From Atrina japonica (lineage: Eukaryota; Mollusca; Bivalvia; Pterioida; Pinnidae), in assembly GCA_030159075.1 (NCBI GenBank), contig BROG01000407.1, forward strand, positions 1 to 64,000: a stretch of DNA of 64,000 bases, in the 5' to 3' direction. Position numbers and translations under genes: made by a program. Numbering within the stretch: position 1 is the first letter of the stretch; each line of letters starts with the position of its first letter. The notes under the pieces are model-generated. The model saw only the letters and a list, made by a program, of their open reading frames with translations, did not search any database and was not told the origin of the DNA. Of this stretch, positions 43,483 to 57,680 are shown in pieces.

Positions 43483-43676
43483 TACTCGTGTTGTTGATAT
43501 AATTTAGTTACTATTAAATGTCGAGATCAAATATATTGATTATGTATGGAGATTTAGATGAATAACAAAGTAGTTGGCTAACATTATCTATTGCTTATTT
43601 TGTATTTTCAGTTTACCGAAAATATATAGCGATTGGACCAGCGATTACAAGTTATCCATGGTGTGACTTGGACAAA

Positions 43677-43785
43677 ATGAAATTTGTTTCTGGAAGAAAA
43701 CTGAAACGTATTCTATTTCGAGTTGTCTGTATGGTAACCAGTTTCACCTTGCTTTTTATTGCTCGCAGTAATTTCACCCGCAACG
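43677..43785 (+). CDS. C1GALT1-like glycosyltransferase, first coding exon
   Basis: The exon starts after an acceptor at 43611 (TTTTCAG), with 5' leader to 43676. The ATG opens MKFVSGRKLKRILFRVVCMV, continuing into a hydrophobic stretch (VTSFTLLFIA), the short cytoplasmic tail and signal anchor of a Golgi type II enzyme. It ends in phase 1 at a donor (GTAATT, 43786). The phase matches the next two exons. A two-codon upstream ATG lies in the leader. Confidence 0.65.
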
Positions 43786-44068
43786 GTAATTATAGACAAT
43801 TTTTTTCTATATTTCTTCAATTATCTAAATTAGGTATGATGTCTTGACCACATTTGATATTAACCATGGCATGGCAGTTCCACATCATCAGCTCATGAAC
43901 GTTCATCCGCCATTCCAAATGCCTCCCTTGTATTCATAAGACGACACCGATGAATTTTGTTCATGAACGTTCAAAAAGAAAAGAACACACAAGCATTATT
44001 TAACATTGAATTACTAAGGCGGTAAAACAGGATTATCATTATTAGACATTAATAACAGTGTCGTTTAA

Positions 44069-45957
44069 AGGCCCATGACCGGGGTTTACGCTCAGCAAGT
44101 TACTATCTACCCTTCAATTATGCTACTTAGTGATTCACCGTTTCTAGCAATTTGACTTTGAAGATTAGAATATGATTTTTACTCGTATCGATAATAATTA
44201 CAAACGGAGTTGCGTAATATTCAAGGCAACCTCAAATGAATAAGTTCAACATATGGGTTAATGTCATCTCGTATCCATCACAACTCGTACCTAAGCGAAT
44301 TGGTTGACTCGTACCCATGTTTTAGCTGACTCGTGCCTATCAATTAACTCATTTGGGCCCATCACCTGTTTGATTGTAGAATTATTTATGAAGGCATATA
44401 TGTATTTACCAACAAAATAATTGCCATAAAATACGCCGTTTGGTATTGAAATGACATACAACTATCTCTGGAAATTAATTGGCTTCAAAAGTACTTCGCA
44501 GACAGTGGTTTAATCCAATTAAAAAACGTTACAGGCGAATTAATCATTTGTTTATCTTCCGGATGATTCTACTCAATTTTCGGTTATGACACTATTTATG
44601 GGAGAAAACTTTTTATTCCCCACTGGATACTAGTAGGTAGGATAACAAGAAAGAACGACACTATTCTTGTCAGAGTAGATTTAATGTCATTATTCTTTAT
44701 TACCTAAAATTTGACGTGTCCAGGTCAATCAAAAAAGGGTTAACGAGACTACATCCCGCCAGGTTATATGGAAAAGGCGATTTGATTTTTAGTTTCAAAA
44801 ACAAATAAAAGAACCCCCGAATGTGTATAGATGAGTATATAGATGGCGCCCTCATAGTCGTAAAACCACGGTATAGAAATAATATGCACTTGCCTACCCG
44901 TGGTTTCATGTACCCGAAATCACTCCTACCTAATGCATATTTATAAAGGAGTGTGTTAAATTTATCCAATCACAGTAGTTGTGATCGGCAAGGGAAGTTA
45001 TCGCGAAGTCCGTTGATCTAATACAATTCTGTAATTGTTTAATTGTCTCGATCTGATCAGCTGAGGATTGTCCAAGCACCGTTTACTCGCATTGGCTGAT
45101 TCCCACGTAGAATAATGATTGAGCCCAGGTAGTTTTTCTATGTGCTTAAAAATTAAGTCATCGGTGTAAGCATAATTCCTACGTTATTGTGTACAAATCA
45201 GTAAAACGATGGGTATGACTCTTCCAATTGTTTTGGTTACGAGTCAGTCAACCGTAGGCATGACTTAGCCAAAGAGGATACGAGTTGAGATAGGCACGAA
45301 TTCAGATGCACCCGATTTTACCAACATTCCACAAAGAAGTAAACACGTTGCCATCCAGGTAACAAATTAACCAAAACACACAAAAAAAAGAAAAAGAAGG
45401 GAGATAGAATCGATAAAGAAATTGTGCTGTGCGTTTAGGAACAGAAATAGAGCGTTGAAATGTATGGAGGAAGGAAATGAAGCTGAAACAAAATTAATAA
45501 TTTGCCATCCTTCTTTAAATTTCCCCTGACGAAACCCCAATCAGTCACGGCTATTTATATAACACTTCTGTTCAATCGTGGAAACTCAAACAGGTCGGAG
45601 AATACCAATATTTTCTTTTTTTTATCTTTTTAACTTGAAAAAGGTAAAAGCATATGTATAGAAATACAATATTTTTATTTAGAAAAATGAATAATTGCAG
45701 TTTTCGGTGAAATACTTTCCACAATTTGACGTACATTCATGTTTGACATCCTTTCCGTATCGGTGTAACAGCAGTGACCGGTACGCGTGCGATCGCTAAT
45801 TAGGGCTATTTGTATCATCTTGTTTTTATCATTTTCTGACTAATTGCAGTGTATGTATGCACTAGTTTTGATCAGCATGTCTTTAAATTGTAAAATGTGT
45901 GAATTGGAGATCTTTTTACGATATTTCATGTAGTTCAATTTGACCGGTCATGGGCCT
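44069..45957. mobile_element. TTAA-flanked non-autonomous DNA transposon (piggyBac-like MITE)
   Basis: Inverted ends AGGCCCATGACCGG (44069-44082 and the complement ending at 45957) directly abut TTAA on both sides (44065-44068, 45958-45961), the piggyBac target. It is about 1.9 kb with no transposase. Inner sequences near 44260-44340 and 45220-45300 are also inverted relatives (GACTCGTACC-type motifs), so it can fold back. It lies in the first intron of the glycosyltransferase gene. Confidence 0.75.
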
Positions 45958-45961
45958 TTAA

Positions 45962-48558
45962 ACAATTTCAGGGACGTAAATAACACATATATACATACCT
46001 CCTGACAGTATATTTTGTCTGATTCACATGACTTGGCGGGCGGAGTAACTTTTTGATTATTGTGATATATTGTAATGTTCTCTTGAACTCTGGGATTAGG
46101 TTAAATGATCCAACCAATCAACATTGCATTAACTTAATGTCCTTTAATGTGTCGTAGTTGATTAAATTGTGTCCGGATGTGTGAGAGAGTTACTCTTGTT
46201 TCTGCACTTGACCATAGCAAACGCTATGAGACTGTGTAGAAATGTAAATACGTTATATTAATTATTATTATAAAAGAACTCATAACATGACTTGGTGTCA
46301 TGACAATCCTTATACGTGTGATTCTACTTTTCTACTCGCTGTTCAGTTTTGACAAGCTGCACGAGAAAATAAACGTTTTATTACATTTTTTATTAAATTA
46401 TTAAATCACTTATATAAAAGCCTTATTTTTCACTCTTATTTTTCATTGATTTTAGTGTATTCTGATTGGCTTAATGAAAAATATTATAAACATACTACCA
46501 AAGTTATAATGCTTAAGACGATATCGTTTCTGTCAATTAGACTTTATCAGTTGAGCTCCAATTTAAATGTTATGTGTATTTTCTAAAGAGTAAGTGGTAT
46601 TATACAAGGCCAAATAACATCTCTAAAAGTATAGCCGAAATCTGTCTAAGAGTAACCACTGTAAAAAATGACTATCTTAGCTTTAGAAAAAATCTTTAAT
46701 TTAAATGATGTTAACAGTGCCAAATATTACTTTAGTATAAGATGAACAGCTGGTACCGAAATACCAGGTATGAGGTTTATAAGATATTTTTCATTAAGCC
46801 AATTAAAATACAGTGCAAGGCCACTAATGAAAATCAGTTAATTAATCCCATCTATAATGCAGTAATGATTTTCAATTCATTGTTTGATTATAAACTGATC
46901 ACATTTGCAAACAAATGCAAATAAATGGATATGACATCGACTGAAAAGCAGGCGATATTATGTTTTGATGTAGTGGGTTTAAGTGGTCGAAAGGCAGTTG
47001 AATTCTTTAATGTATCCACTATCTAGGTCGACAGTTCATTAGTTTTTAAAATGATTCAGAGACACTGGAGATATTGTACAGAAAATGAACATCGAATTAG
47101 GCTAACTTCGAAGCGATTTTGCTGTCCAGGTCTATCGATAACTTTGGCATGATCTTTGAGGCATCAAGTGATGTATTTCAATCCAAACCACAGGGGCTGG
47201 GAAATCATTTTTTAGAGACTTAATATTTTTCTTCAGGCTCCAGTTTTCATTGAGCACATTACGCTTTAAAAAGATTTCCGAGCCCGAGCTCGTGAGACAA
47301 GATAATACATATTTAACACTCTGCACTCGTGTTACATATATATTCGCATGTCTAACTCGATGTAATAAACATGTTTTTCAAAAACAATTGTCAAATATCC
47401 TCTATTTATTACATTTTTATAAGACTTTTCAATGAAATAAATGCTTTATTTTTCACTGTTATTTTTCATTGATTTTTAAACTCTTACATGCAACTTAATG
47501 CAAAGTAAATGGAAATCCTGTATTTCTTTTTTAGCCAGTCAAAATACTTTAATTTTTTTTTCTCTTTTGGACCACTTTTTCTTCTTATATTAGAGTTATC
47601 TCCCTTACACTGTCCTAACAGGCTGTCTTCTGCTAGCAGTGACACTAACTAGCACACCATTTGTTATTATATATATTATCTCAATATTACATGAATTAAA
47701 ATAATTATTATTCATAATAAATCTTTGATTATCCGTTTGTTTGTCTCATGTTTTTAACTTTTAACCTATATTTTCCCACATTTCAATGTATTATTTCTTA
47801 GTAGCGGAGTGATATAATTCAACCAACATATAAAGTTGTTTGTTTACATTTCACGCCTCGAAGATTATAGACTCTATCTAGACATAGCTACAAAACGCCA
47901 GGTAACAAAAGATGCCTCAAAAATGTAATAAATAGAATATTTGACAATTGCTTTTGAATAACATGTTTATAACATTTCGTGCTATGCACTCGTGTTAAAT
48001 ATTTACTCCTGCCTCAATAACATAACATAACATGTTATTCAAAAACAATTGTCAAATACCCTCTATTTATTCTCACTTGATATTCTTTGGTGCACGGTGA
48101 CAAGTAGGAACAAGTACTCTAGTCAGTGTAATTTTAATGTTATGCTTTATTACCTAAATCTGAAACTCGTCTAGATCGCAAAAGTGTTCACAAGACTTCA
48201 ACCCTCAAGGTTGTATGGAATTTAATATACTTCCAGTTTACACAAATTATATAAATATACATATACATGTAGACAAAACTACATGTGTTTCTACCCGTGT
48301 CATTGGACAGCACGAGATCGAGCAGCTATAATGATCAAATGCAGTCTTATGATACGGACAGATACATTTGTGTGGCTTTGCATTTATTATTTGTCAATTA
48401 TGTATTATAATAATGTGCACAATTTTAGAACTTACTGCTGTTTTAGAAAAGTAACGCCATTGGAATTACTATTACCAAATATAATGCTACGTATTGTACA
48501 GGCGTTTTTGTATCATAAATGTTTGACTAAACACACACAAACACACACACACACACAA

Positions 48559-48655
<97 letters not shown>

Positions 48656-48666
48656 CGATTTGGTAG
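45962..48666. other. Intron 1 remainder; repeats, no gene
   Basis: Intron of the glycosyltransferase gene by the exon model. Short motifs recur in direct and inverted order (TTATTTTTCACT-TTATTTTTCATTGAT near 46430 and 47445; CAAAAACAATTGTCAAATA near 47380 and 48040, inverted near 47930), suggesting overlapping old MITEs. (CA)n/(TA)n tracts lie at 48535-48652. Confidence 0.5.
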
Positions 48667-48753
48667 ATATTCGAGACATAGATACGGAACCCACCACAAC
48701 AGAGTATTACATATTCAATGATATTGGCTCTCCTTTAGATTTAAAGCGTGAAC
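48667..48753 (+). CDS. C1GALT1-like glycosyltransferase, stem exon
   Basis: 87 bp between an acceptor (TTTGGTAG) and a strong donor (GTGAGT), phase 1 at both ends, so it joins the flanking exons without a shift. It codes for DIRDIDTEPTTTEYYIFND and more, a Thr-rich, unstructured segment as expected for a Golgi-enzyme stem. It follows directly after a long TA microsatellite. The weak acceptor makes the exact start less sure. Confidence 0.55.
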
Positions 48754-49268
48754 GTGAGTATTTACAGTAGACTGGGAAATTCTACAAATAATCTATATCA
48801 AATAATCATTATTTGGATTCATATATTCGAGATCTGATTTGCCAATTTACATATTTTTGTCTGATATATCAGTGTTTCACGAAAATAACATCAATGAATA
48901 CATCATCAGCATTAATCTATTGTAATTATTAAATATTCAAATTAGTTATGTTGCCAAATTATGTCTTACGGTATTATCTATTTGGTATCACAATTTAAAA
49001 ATCACCTTGAAATATTGTCTTCGTTTTATGTATATGTTAAATACCTATCCCATCATTGTGCAAAACAATAGCATACAACCAGTTTTGCAGTTTGTATATC
49101 CATCGGGAAATTTTAACAATCATTTTATTTTTGTTAAAAAAATATTTGAATTCATTTTTAATTAATCAACCATAAATGTAAATCCATTAATATAAGTTGA
49201 TGTATAACCTGTTTGTCAATCTTTGTGAAATAAATAAAGTTTAAACAAAACAAATTAATATATTTCAG

Positions 49269-49933
49269 ATATCGATAGTAAAAAAGCATTCCACATATCA
49301 AGGAAAGTTCGTGTACTATGCTGGATCATGACATCGCCAAATAATTTGGCCACTAAAGCAATGGCTGTCAAAAACACTTGGGCTCAGCGGTGCAATAAAT
49401 TTATATTCTTCAGCAGTGTCAATGATACATCATTTCCAGTAATCAAACTAAACGTCTCAGAGGGTCGACAACATTTGACTGGCAAAACAGTGAAAGCATT
49501 TCGTTATTGCTATAAACATTATAGAAACCAGTTTGATTGGTTCCTAAAAGCGGATGACGACACTTATGTAATTGTAGAAAATTTAAGATATTTTCTGTCC
49601 CACCACAATTCGAAAAAATTGTTGTATTTTGGACATAAATTCAAGGTCCATGTTAAAAGTGGCTATTTTAGTGGTGGTGCCGGCTATGTTTTAAGCAGAG
49701 CAGCTTTATTTAGATTAGTGTTAGTTGGCATGCGCAATCCTTTTATCTGCCGTCAAGATGGCGGGTCGGAAGACGTAGAAATTGGGAAGTGCATGGAAAA
49801 ACTTGATATCACTGCTGGAGAGTCGCTAGATAAACATGGTCGTGAGACATTTCATCCTTATTTTCCTTTGGCGCATGTCAAAGGTACACACCCCAAGTGG
49901 CTTTTTCATTGGAGTGCATTCGAACCAAAAAAG
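49269..49933 (+). CDS. C1GALT1-like glycosyltransferase, catalytic exon
   Basis: Acceptor TATTTCAG at 49268, donor GTAATT at 49934. It codes for about 221 residues of the beta-1,3-galactosyltransferase fold: KVRVLCWIMTSP, KNTWAQRCNKFIFFS, WFLKADDDTYVIVENLRYFL with the DDD metal-binding motif, FSGGAGYVLSRAAL, and EDVEIGKCMEKL. These are features of core 1 O-glycan T-synthase (C1GALT1), which adds galactose to GalNAc-Ser/Thr in the Golgi. The usual C-terminal part is not found in the window, so either the last exon lies beyond 64 kb or the gene is broken. Confidence 0.85.
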
Positions 49934-49991
49934 GTAATTTTATTTATCATTCATTATTTATCAACTATTGTTGAAAAGAATATGAAGAGTC

Positions 49992-50096
<105 letters not shown>

Positions 50097-50496
50097 TACA
50101 ACATTATCATTTACTATGAACCTTGGACCAGAAAAGATACTATCTGCGTAAATAATTATTCACAAAGCACAAGTACAGAAATAAAAATGTACCTACAAAC
50201 TCACCATGACCCGGCCTCTCGACCTTCGGCACCAATCGCCTGGCTCTCATGCAGACGTCCAAACTACGCACTCACAAGAATATATTACGATAAAACAACT
50301 TTCGCCTCATTGAAGATTAGCAATCAATGGAAGGAAATCATATTTCTGCCTTCCTTTGAAAACACAAATATTCAAACTGCTATTATAACTGGCTGTTGAA
50401 ATGTATCATATACGTATCCATTTGTAAACTTTACTAATATCTGTATATGCACATGTATGTACATATGCACTAATAATATAACTACACCATTATACC

Positions 50497-53400
50497 ATGA
50501 TGAGTGAAACAAATAATTTAATTATATTATCAGTCAATTGTCAAGGTCTGCAGAATAAACAAAAAAGACAAGGTATTTTCCATTACTTAAAAGATAAAAA
50601 ATTAATATCTATGCCTTACAAGATACTCATTTTACAAAAGAACAAGAATCTCGAATTGCCTTTGAATGGGGATATAAATGCATTTTATTTCGTTTTCTTC
50701 GAATTCACGTGATGTAGTCCTTCTTTTTAATGGTAATTATGAATAAAAAATTAAAAATACTTTTATTGATAATCAAGGTAATTATTGTATTGTTGTAGAT
50801 TTAGTCCTAGAACAAAACACTAAAGTTACCTTAGTTAACATATATGGTCCTTACATTGACTCGCCAGACTTTTATAAATGTATTGAAAATAGAATTAATG
50901 ATATAGGTAACGCTAAATAATAATAATGGGTGATTTTAATTTAACGTTAGACCAAAATAAAGATACATATAATTATAAGCATATAAATAATCTACAAGCT
51001 AGAAAATTAGTAATAGATATGATGACAAAGTATGGAATTATGTAGTACAAGCTAGAAAAATAGTAATAGATATGATGAAAATTATAGAACTATGTAGTAC
51101 AAGCTAGAAAACTACACCCAGATTTCAAACGTTATACATGGAGAGAAAAAAGTCCTATTATACAAGCAATATTAGATTTCTTTTTAATTTCTGATACTTT
51201 GATTTCGACTTTTAAATCATGTAAAATTTCACCAAGCTACAGATCTAATCATTCAATGATCACAATAAAAATTGAATTAAATGAATTTAAACGAGGAAAA
51301 GGCTCATGAAAATTCAATAATTCCTTTTTACATGATCAAAGCTATATTACTTTAGTAAAAAAAAACTCTCAGAAAGCAAAAGCAATATGCTTTACCAATC
51401 TATAATCTTGATAAAATATTTGATATCCCAAACGATCAATTACAATTCACAATCAGTGACAAACTATTTTTGGAAATATTATTAACAGAAAAACGTGACA
51501 AAACAATTTCCTATTCATCATATAAAATGAAACAGATTAACAAACTTGAAAATCAATTGATTAAAGACATAGATAAAGTAGAGTCAAATTTAGAGGCAAC
51601 AAACTCTGAAAACTTAGATCAATAAAAAACACAATCAGAAAGTATACGAAATGAAAAAATGAAAGGTGTTATTATATGACCTCAAGAACAGTGGTCAGAA
51701 GAAGAAGAGCTATCCACTAAATTCTTTTTATCTCTAGAAGACAAAGATTTCACATCAAAATTAGTGTATCAACTAGTAAAAGACAACGGAGAAATTGAAA
51801 GTTATCAAGAAAAAATTCTAAATGAAATTCAGCTTTTTTATACAAATCTCTTTACTAACATAGATGAAAAACTACAAGAATATTTTTCCTTGAATGAAAC
51901 ATTCAAAAATATTAAGATCAATAAAGTGCAAGAAAAAGAAAATACAACAATACAAGGAGAAATAACCAACAATGAAGCATTAAAAGTCATAAAAAACATG
52001 AAAAATAACAGAAGTCCAGGATCCGATGGTTACACAGCTGAACTATTTTGAATGTTTTGGGATGAGATTGGCGATTTTACTATTAAGTCTGTAAACGAGG
52101 GCTATAAAACAACAATTATGTCAATAACATACAGACAAGGAATAATTACTTACATTCCTAAAGGTAATAAACCTAAACAGTACTGAAAAAAATTAGCGAC
52201 AAATTATATTGTTCAATATAACCAATAAAATTGCTTCAGGATGTATAGCTCAAAGAATCAAATCAGTATTAGATAATTTAATAGATGAAGATCAAACTGG
52301 CTTTCTCTCAGGAAGATTTTTATGTGAAAACATTAGAACTGTAAATGAAATTATGAATTTAACTGAACACTACAATATACCTGAAATGACATTTTAATAG
52401 ACTTTGAAAAAGCCTTTGATTCAATTTACTGGAAATTTTACAAATGACATTTTTTTTCAAATATAAATATGGGTGGCAATCTATCTAAACCAATAAAAAT
52501 ATCTAGGGGATGTCGACAAGATGATCCTGTTATTTATTTGATTTATGTGTAGAAGTTTTATCGTTAAAACTGAAAGGTATAAAAATTAAAGATACTGAAT
52601 GTATTTTAAGTCAATTTGCAGATGACACTACAATATTTTAGATGGATCAAAACAATCGTTAAAAACAACCTTATATGAAATTAGATGGTTTGGACAAATA
52701 TCAGGTCTTAAAATAAATCGGACAAAATCACAAGTAATTTGGATAGGCCCTAAAGCATTTAGTCAAGATAAATATTTAATTTGTGAAAGACTGTCATGGA
52801 ACAAAACAAAATTTGAATTATTGGGCATTGACTTTGATGTAAATATAGAGACATACCAAATATCAACTTTTCAAAAAAATTAAAGAAATTAAACAAACAA
52901 TTAGACAATGGAAACAGCGATTCATAATTCCTATTCCTATTGGAAAAATAACCATTATAAAATCTCTCCTATTACCTAAACTAGTACATTGATTTCATCC
53001 AATGCCAAATCTATCAGATCAGTTTTATACAAATTTAAATACACTATTATATAATTTCATTTCGGATGGTCCAACAGACAGAATTAAAAGAGAAATACTA
53101 ATCAAACAATATTCAGAAGGAGGTTTAAAAATTATATATGTCCAAAATTTTGCATCAGCTATCAAACTTACATGGGTTAGGAGAATACTGACTGACAAAA
53201 AATGGGAAAATAAAATACTAAGTGCAACAAATACAACCATAAAACAAATAACCTTATATGGAAATAATTTTTATATAACATGATTAAAAAATAAAAAATA
53301 AGTTTTGGAAAGATGTATTTTTAGCTTATAGTCTTCTTAATCACCAAAGTCATATACATAATCTCATTGATTTTACAAAATACCCTATATGGCACTCAGA

Positions 53401-54105
53401 TATAATCCAAATAGACAATAAACCAATTGCTTTTTTTTTAAATGGATTGAAAAAAAATATATTTACTGTCAAAGATTTAATTTAATCAGAAAATAATACA
53501 CTAAAAACATTAACCTATACTGAATTACAAGAAAAGTATAATTTTAGGAGGTTTTTTTAATATCTTGGAATAAAAAATAACATGAAAAACTAAAAACACA
53601 TTTAAATGTAAATGGACTAAAAAACAAATTGTTCACAGGACCAGTTATACTATACAATTTAACAATTATCATGTCAAATGCAAAAGGCACTAAAACATAA
53701 ATAATACACTTAGTCAGTCAAAATGGGAGGAACAATTAAACAAATGATTTAGAATGGGAAAAAATAATTATCTGCCTTTTCGACTATCAATAAATTCAAA
53801 TATAAAATGGTTACAATACAGAATTAATAACCGCATACTAGAAACAAATCAATCTTTCAAAAAAAATAAACATAACAAACAACGATTTGTGTGATCTATG
53901 TCAAACATCACCGGAGACATTGAAACACTTATTTTGGAACTGTCCAAATATTTTTAATATCTCAAATTTACAAATTATTTTAACACTCATTAGGAGTGGT
54001 GAAGACCTAAAAATGAATGAAAATGACAAAGCTGGGAAAGATGTCAAAAACATGTTAAAAATTAGTTTTCCAATTTATTCCAAAAACAGGAAATTGAATC
54101 ATGCA
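50497..54105 (+). mobile_element. LINE (L1/Tx1-like), degraded
   Basis: Starts with an APE-like endonuclease (IILSVNCQGLQNKQKRQGIF), then NNRSPGSDGYTAELF, SGCIAQRIK, LIDEDQTGFLSGRF, a region near 52510 with GCRQDDP, FADDT near 52615 (the RT catalytic box), and a C-terminal CDLCQTSPETLKHLFWNC finger (53887-53945), typical of L1/Tx1-like LINEs. Many stops and frame changes; a 50-bp triplication occurs near 50985-51115. Inactive. It lies downstream of the last glycosyltransferase exon seen. Confidence 0.78.
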
Positions 54106-54890
54106 TCCCTAAAAATCACTCAGATGCATTTAGTTTTTCAATCCCCAAGGCTATTTTGCCCCACCCTGGATACACCCCTTGGCCGATCTGGTAGAAATTA
54201 AAAAAAAAAAATCGGTAGAGGACCTTGTGTTAAAATAATTTCTTCCTATAAAGTTTCATCAAAATCCCTTCAGCGATTCTGGAGTACAAGTCGAAAATGT
54301 GGAAAAGTACCCCCTCCCTCATTTTTGCAGTCTTAAAAAATTCATAAAAAATTCAAAAATTTAAATTTCTGCAAAATTCTTTCAGGAAAGCAATTATCAG
54401 CCAAGATACTCTTTTCAACGATATTTCCTATTCAGGTACTAAATAAGGAACCAGCATGCCAAATTTGGTGCTTGTCTCCACAAGTGAATTATTTTACCAG
54501 CTATCCGCTCCACCAAAAAACGCGTCAAAAATTTATCTTTCGATTTCAACGAAATTAACAAACTTGAATCATACATCTATGTAGATCACTCAGATATAAT
54601 TAGTTTTTCAATTCATGCAGCGGTTCTGGAGGAGAAGATATTTAAAGAGGGGTACCTTCGGGGGGCTCTTTTGCCCGACCGTGGATCCACGCCTGGGCCG
54701 ATCGAGTCGAAATGAATAAACTTGGTAGAGAAACTTGGGTACTTGCTTTCTATAAAGTTTCATCAAAATCCCTTCAGCGGTTTTGGAGAACTCAAAAATG
54801 TGAAAAGTTTATGGACACACAGACGACGGACAAAAGGCGATCAGAAAAGTTCACTTGAACCTTCGGTTCAGATGAGCTAAAACAGAGCAC
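54106..54890. repeat. Interspersed repeat with terminal hairpin
   Basis: Two related blocks (about 54120-54310 and 54580-54800) share TATAAAGTTTCATCAAAATC and CCTTCAGCG-TT-TGGAG. The end has an imperfect hairpin (CTTGAACC TTCG GGTTCAG type, 54855-54875) before GAGCTAAAAC. A related hairpin in reverse lies near 37390-37430. The 3' hairpin followed by CTAA is reminiscent of Helitron ends, but no coding support exists. Confidence 0.4.
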
Positions 54891-55035
54891 CCCCTGCACA
54901 CATTCTACTCAACTCTGCCTCCTCTTTTGATGGCTGAGGGCAATGAAATATTTCTAATACATCTAAATATTGTTCATTACCAGTAGCATGATTAGTGTTA
55001 CTTTGGATTTGTTCCTTGTGCTTTTGTGCCGTTCT

Positions 55036-55040
<5 letters not shown>

Positions 55041-55128
<88 letters not shown>
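55041..55128. repeat. (CT)n microsatellite
   Basis: 44 uninterrupted units. Confidence 0.98.
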
Positions 55129-55129
<1 letters not shown>

Positions 55130-57680
55130 GAAATGATCAAAATAAGAATGTCTGAATTTAGATTGGTGACTTATATATAAAGATATTCCTCTATTGCAGG
55201 GTTTGGATTGCTGCAGCGAATACAGCATCTCATTTCATTACATGTCACCGAATGATATGTATTTAACTCACTATTTATTATATCATCTACGGACACATGG
55301 TATTTCAGAATATATTAACAATGATATTATGTTTAACTCAACTATTGAGAAATCGAAAAATAAAACATAACACCCGGTGTTTTGAGTGTTATGTTTAATT
55401 AACACTGGTTGACAAGAGGGTAAGGTCATAATTTGAATGTTGTGTTTACTTTTGTTTTAAGATATTACCTGATAGAACTACATAGAATAATGAAATACTG
55501 TAGAAGTAGACAAATTCGTTATGGTTTTAAATATTTACATAAAGTGCACCTTGTAATAGTCATTGCTTCCTTTACAAACATGTTTTATTACAACAAAATT
55601 CATTTTCAACAAATTTATTTTATTTTTAAAACAACGAAATCATAACACCACAAAATTTTCTTATTCTACAGTAAATTCAAAAGCCTTTTTGTGCACATTT
55701 CTCCGCATGAGTTGGATATATTTTGTATATTAAGAACTTGCATAGCAGCTCAACCAGTATAGCTCTTTCACTTCCGTATGTTGCATTTTTAATTAATACA
55801 CGAAATTATATTTTGTTTCATTGAAAATGACATAATTATCTAAGGATAGAAAAATTAAGATTGAATAGCTTCATATGATATTCTCTGAAAAGCAACTTTA
55901 AAAATCAAAGTACTGATACGAGTTGATGACAATCGTATGTTTTAAGGAGGTATAATGTAACTCAGAATACTGAATACTTCTTAATTCGGTAAATTTACTA
56001 ATTTTTTTTTTACCAAAACTACAAATCGGGTCAGACATTTGGCTAACGTGAGTACTGATGGCTTATTATTATGCAACAAACTACATAGATCAGCGATATG
56101 ATTATAAAATATTGTGCTTATAAACATCGTTTCATCGATATTAAATTTACCTTTACGCTATACTTCCTATCAGTAGCCTTAACTATCTAGGTTAATACGA
56201 GTACATGTAAAACATTTTCTCAACTTCAAAGACTGTTTCTCATCAGTTAAGAACACGTAAGTGAGGAATGACGTGGCTTCTATATCAAACTTCACAGACA
56301 GATCTTGTCAATGCACAGTAAGTGAAAATTCATTTGCATATTAATCGTGCGCAGGAATTCTTAACCGTCCAGTCTATCACCTTTGAGTGTCAATTCTATC
56401 ACAAAAATATAATGGTAAAAAATAGTTGAAAAGTAATATTTTAAAGCAAATCTATAATATCTCTAAATTCACTAAAGACGCCGAACTGGCATTTAATAGC
56501 ATATATTTCAACAAGTCTTGTAGACCTATATTTTTCAGCGAATTGTTACTATATTTTCGTTATTTTTAAAAGCAAAAATATACGAATGAAAGTGTGATTT
56601 GAAAATTTCAATCTATAAGTTGAGTTTATGTTGCTGAAATGCAAATGCATGTGTAATTCTGTGTCAATATAATGTGTTGTTAACCCCATATTGCAAAATG
56701 TGCTTTAACTTGTTTCCAATAAACACCTTAGTATAACATAACTGCGTTGATGTTCCATCAACTCGTAATAAGTCAACGTGACAATTTTCGACACTCAAAG
56801 AAATAAAGAAGATATACAATTTTAGACCAGGATGGGACAGCCATGAATCTGTTATGAGACAATGATTCAGGTGATATTCGGGTGATATATTACATCTATA
56901 TCAAGGTCAGTGATAAGTACACTTCAGGTGATATTCAGATGATATGTTACATATATATCAAGGTCAGTGATAAGAACATCACCAGACTTAGTTCAGAATG
57001 ATTATTCTTATTACATTGCCTTAATAACATATAATTACATTTCAATTGATCTTTACTCTCGTGAAACGCCATTTTGTTATAAAACTTGAAGTTGGTGTGT
57101 GAACACATGAACATTTCGTCATTGACCATGGCTGGATTCTTTTCGAATTCATTCCTACTTCAACTACTGCTGTCATCATTTGCAACAGAACGCAGTGTTC
57201 AACAATACTTGAACTGCACAGGACCAGTAAGTTGTTCTCCAGTCTAGTGACTTCAGAACGCCAAGTAGTATATGTACTACACTTGAGCCCAACTTGTTTC
57301 CGAGAACTGGTCGACGTGTCGATTTCCTGGAATTCCGGTGTCACGTGATCACACAGGTAAATGTTGTTATAGTACCACACTTGAGCCAAACTTGTTTCCG
57401 AGAAACTGGTCGACGTGTCGATTTCCTGGAAATTCTCCGTTTGTACACGTCCTCATTTGTGACCCCGTTTTGTTATTTATATACGTGGATATATATATAA
57501 ATACTGTGTGTACGCGTTAAGATGGTTTTCAATTTTATCTGTGCGTATAGACGACACGCTCCCGTGCTCACCAGGTAAAACTACCGCACGAGTGTGTCCT
57601 GGCAGGGGGCTCCAATGGTAGTAGTGTAGTAAATATTGAAAAGGCGTTAAGAAAAGTCTGAAGTTATTAAAAAAAAGGAC
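55129..57680. other. Non-coding; short tandem duplications; left end of Polinton 2 probably here
   Basis: No gene seen. A second copy of the dispersed repeat lies at 56500-56780, a 59-bp tandem duplication at about 56866-56985 (containing CAAGGTCAGTGATAAG) and a ~95-bp duplication at 57280-57440 (TGGTCGACGTGTCGATTTCC). The terminal repeat of the second Polinton should lie shortly before 57681 but cannot be fixed without its right end. Confidence 0.45.

Larger units (their letters stand above)
40531..43611. other. Non-coding, simple repeats; no gene seen
   Basis: It contains a (GATA)n run at 40782-40813, a 47-bp tandem repeat at 42087-42260, (TA)n at 43131-43181 and (CA)n at 43412-43477. No coding exon is supported. 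Confidence 0.5.

Noticed and set aside
50187..50399. Missing C-terminal exon of the C1GALT1-like gene
   Set aside because: No similarity to the expected aromatic C-terminal region and no acceptor in the right phase.
57280..57440. Left terminal repeat of Polinton 2
   Set aside because: It is a direct duplication of about 95 bp, not shown to have an inverted partner; the right end lies outside the window.
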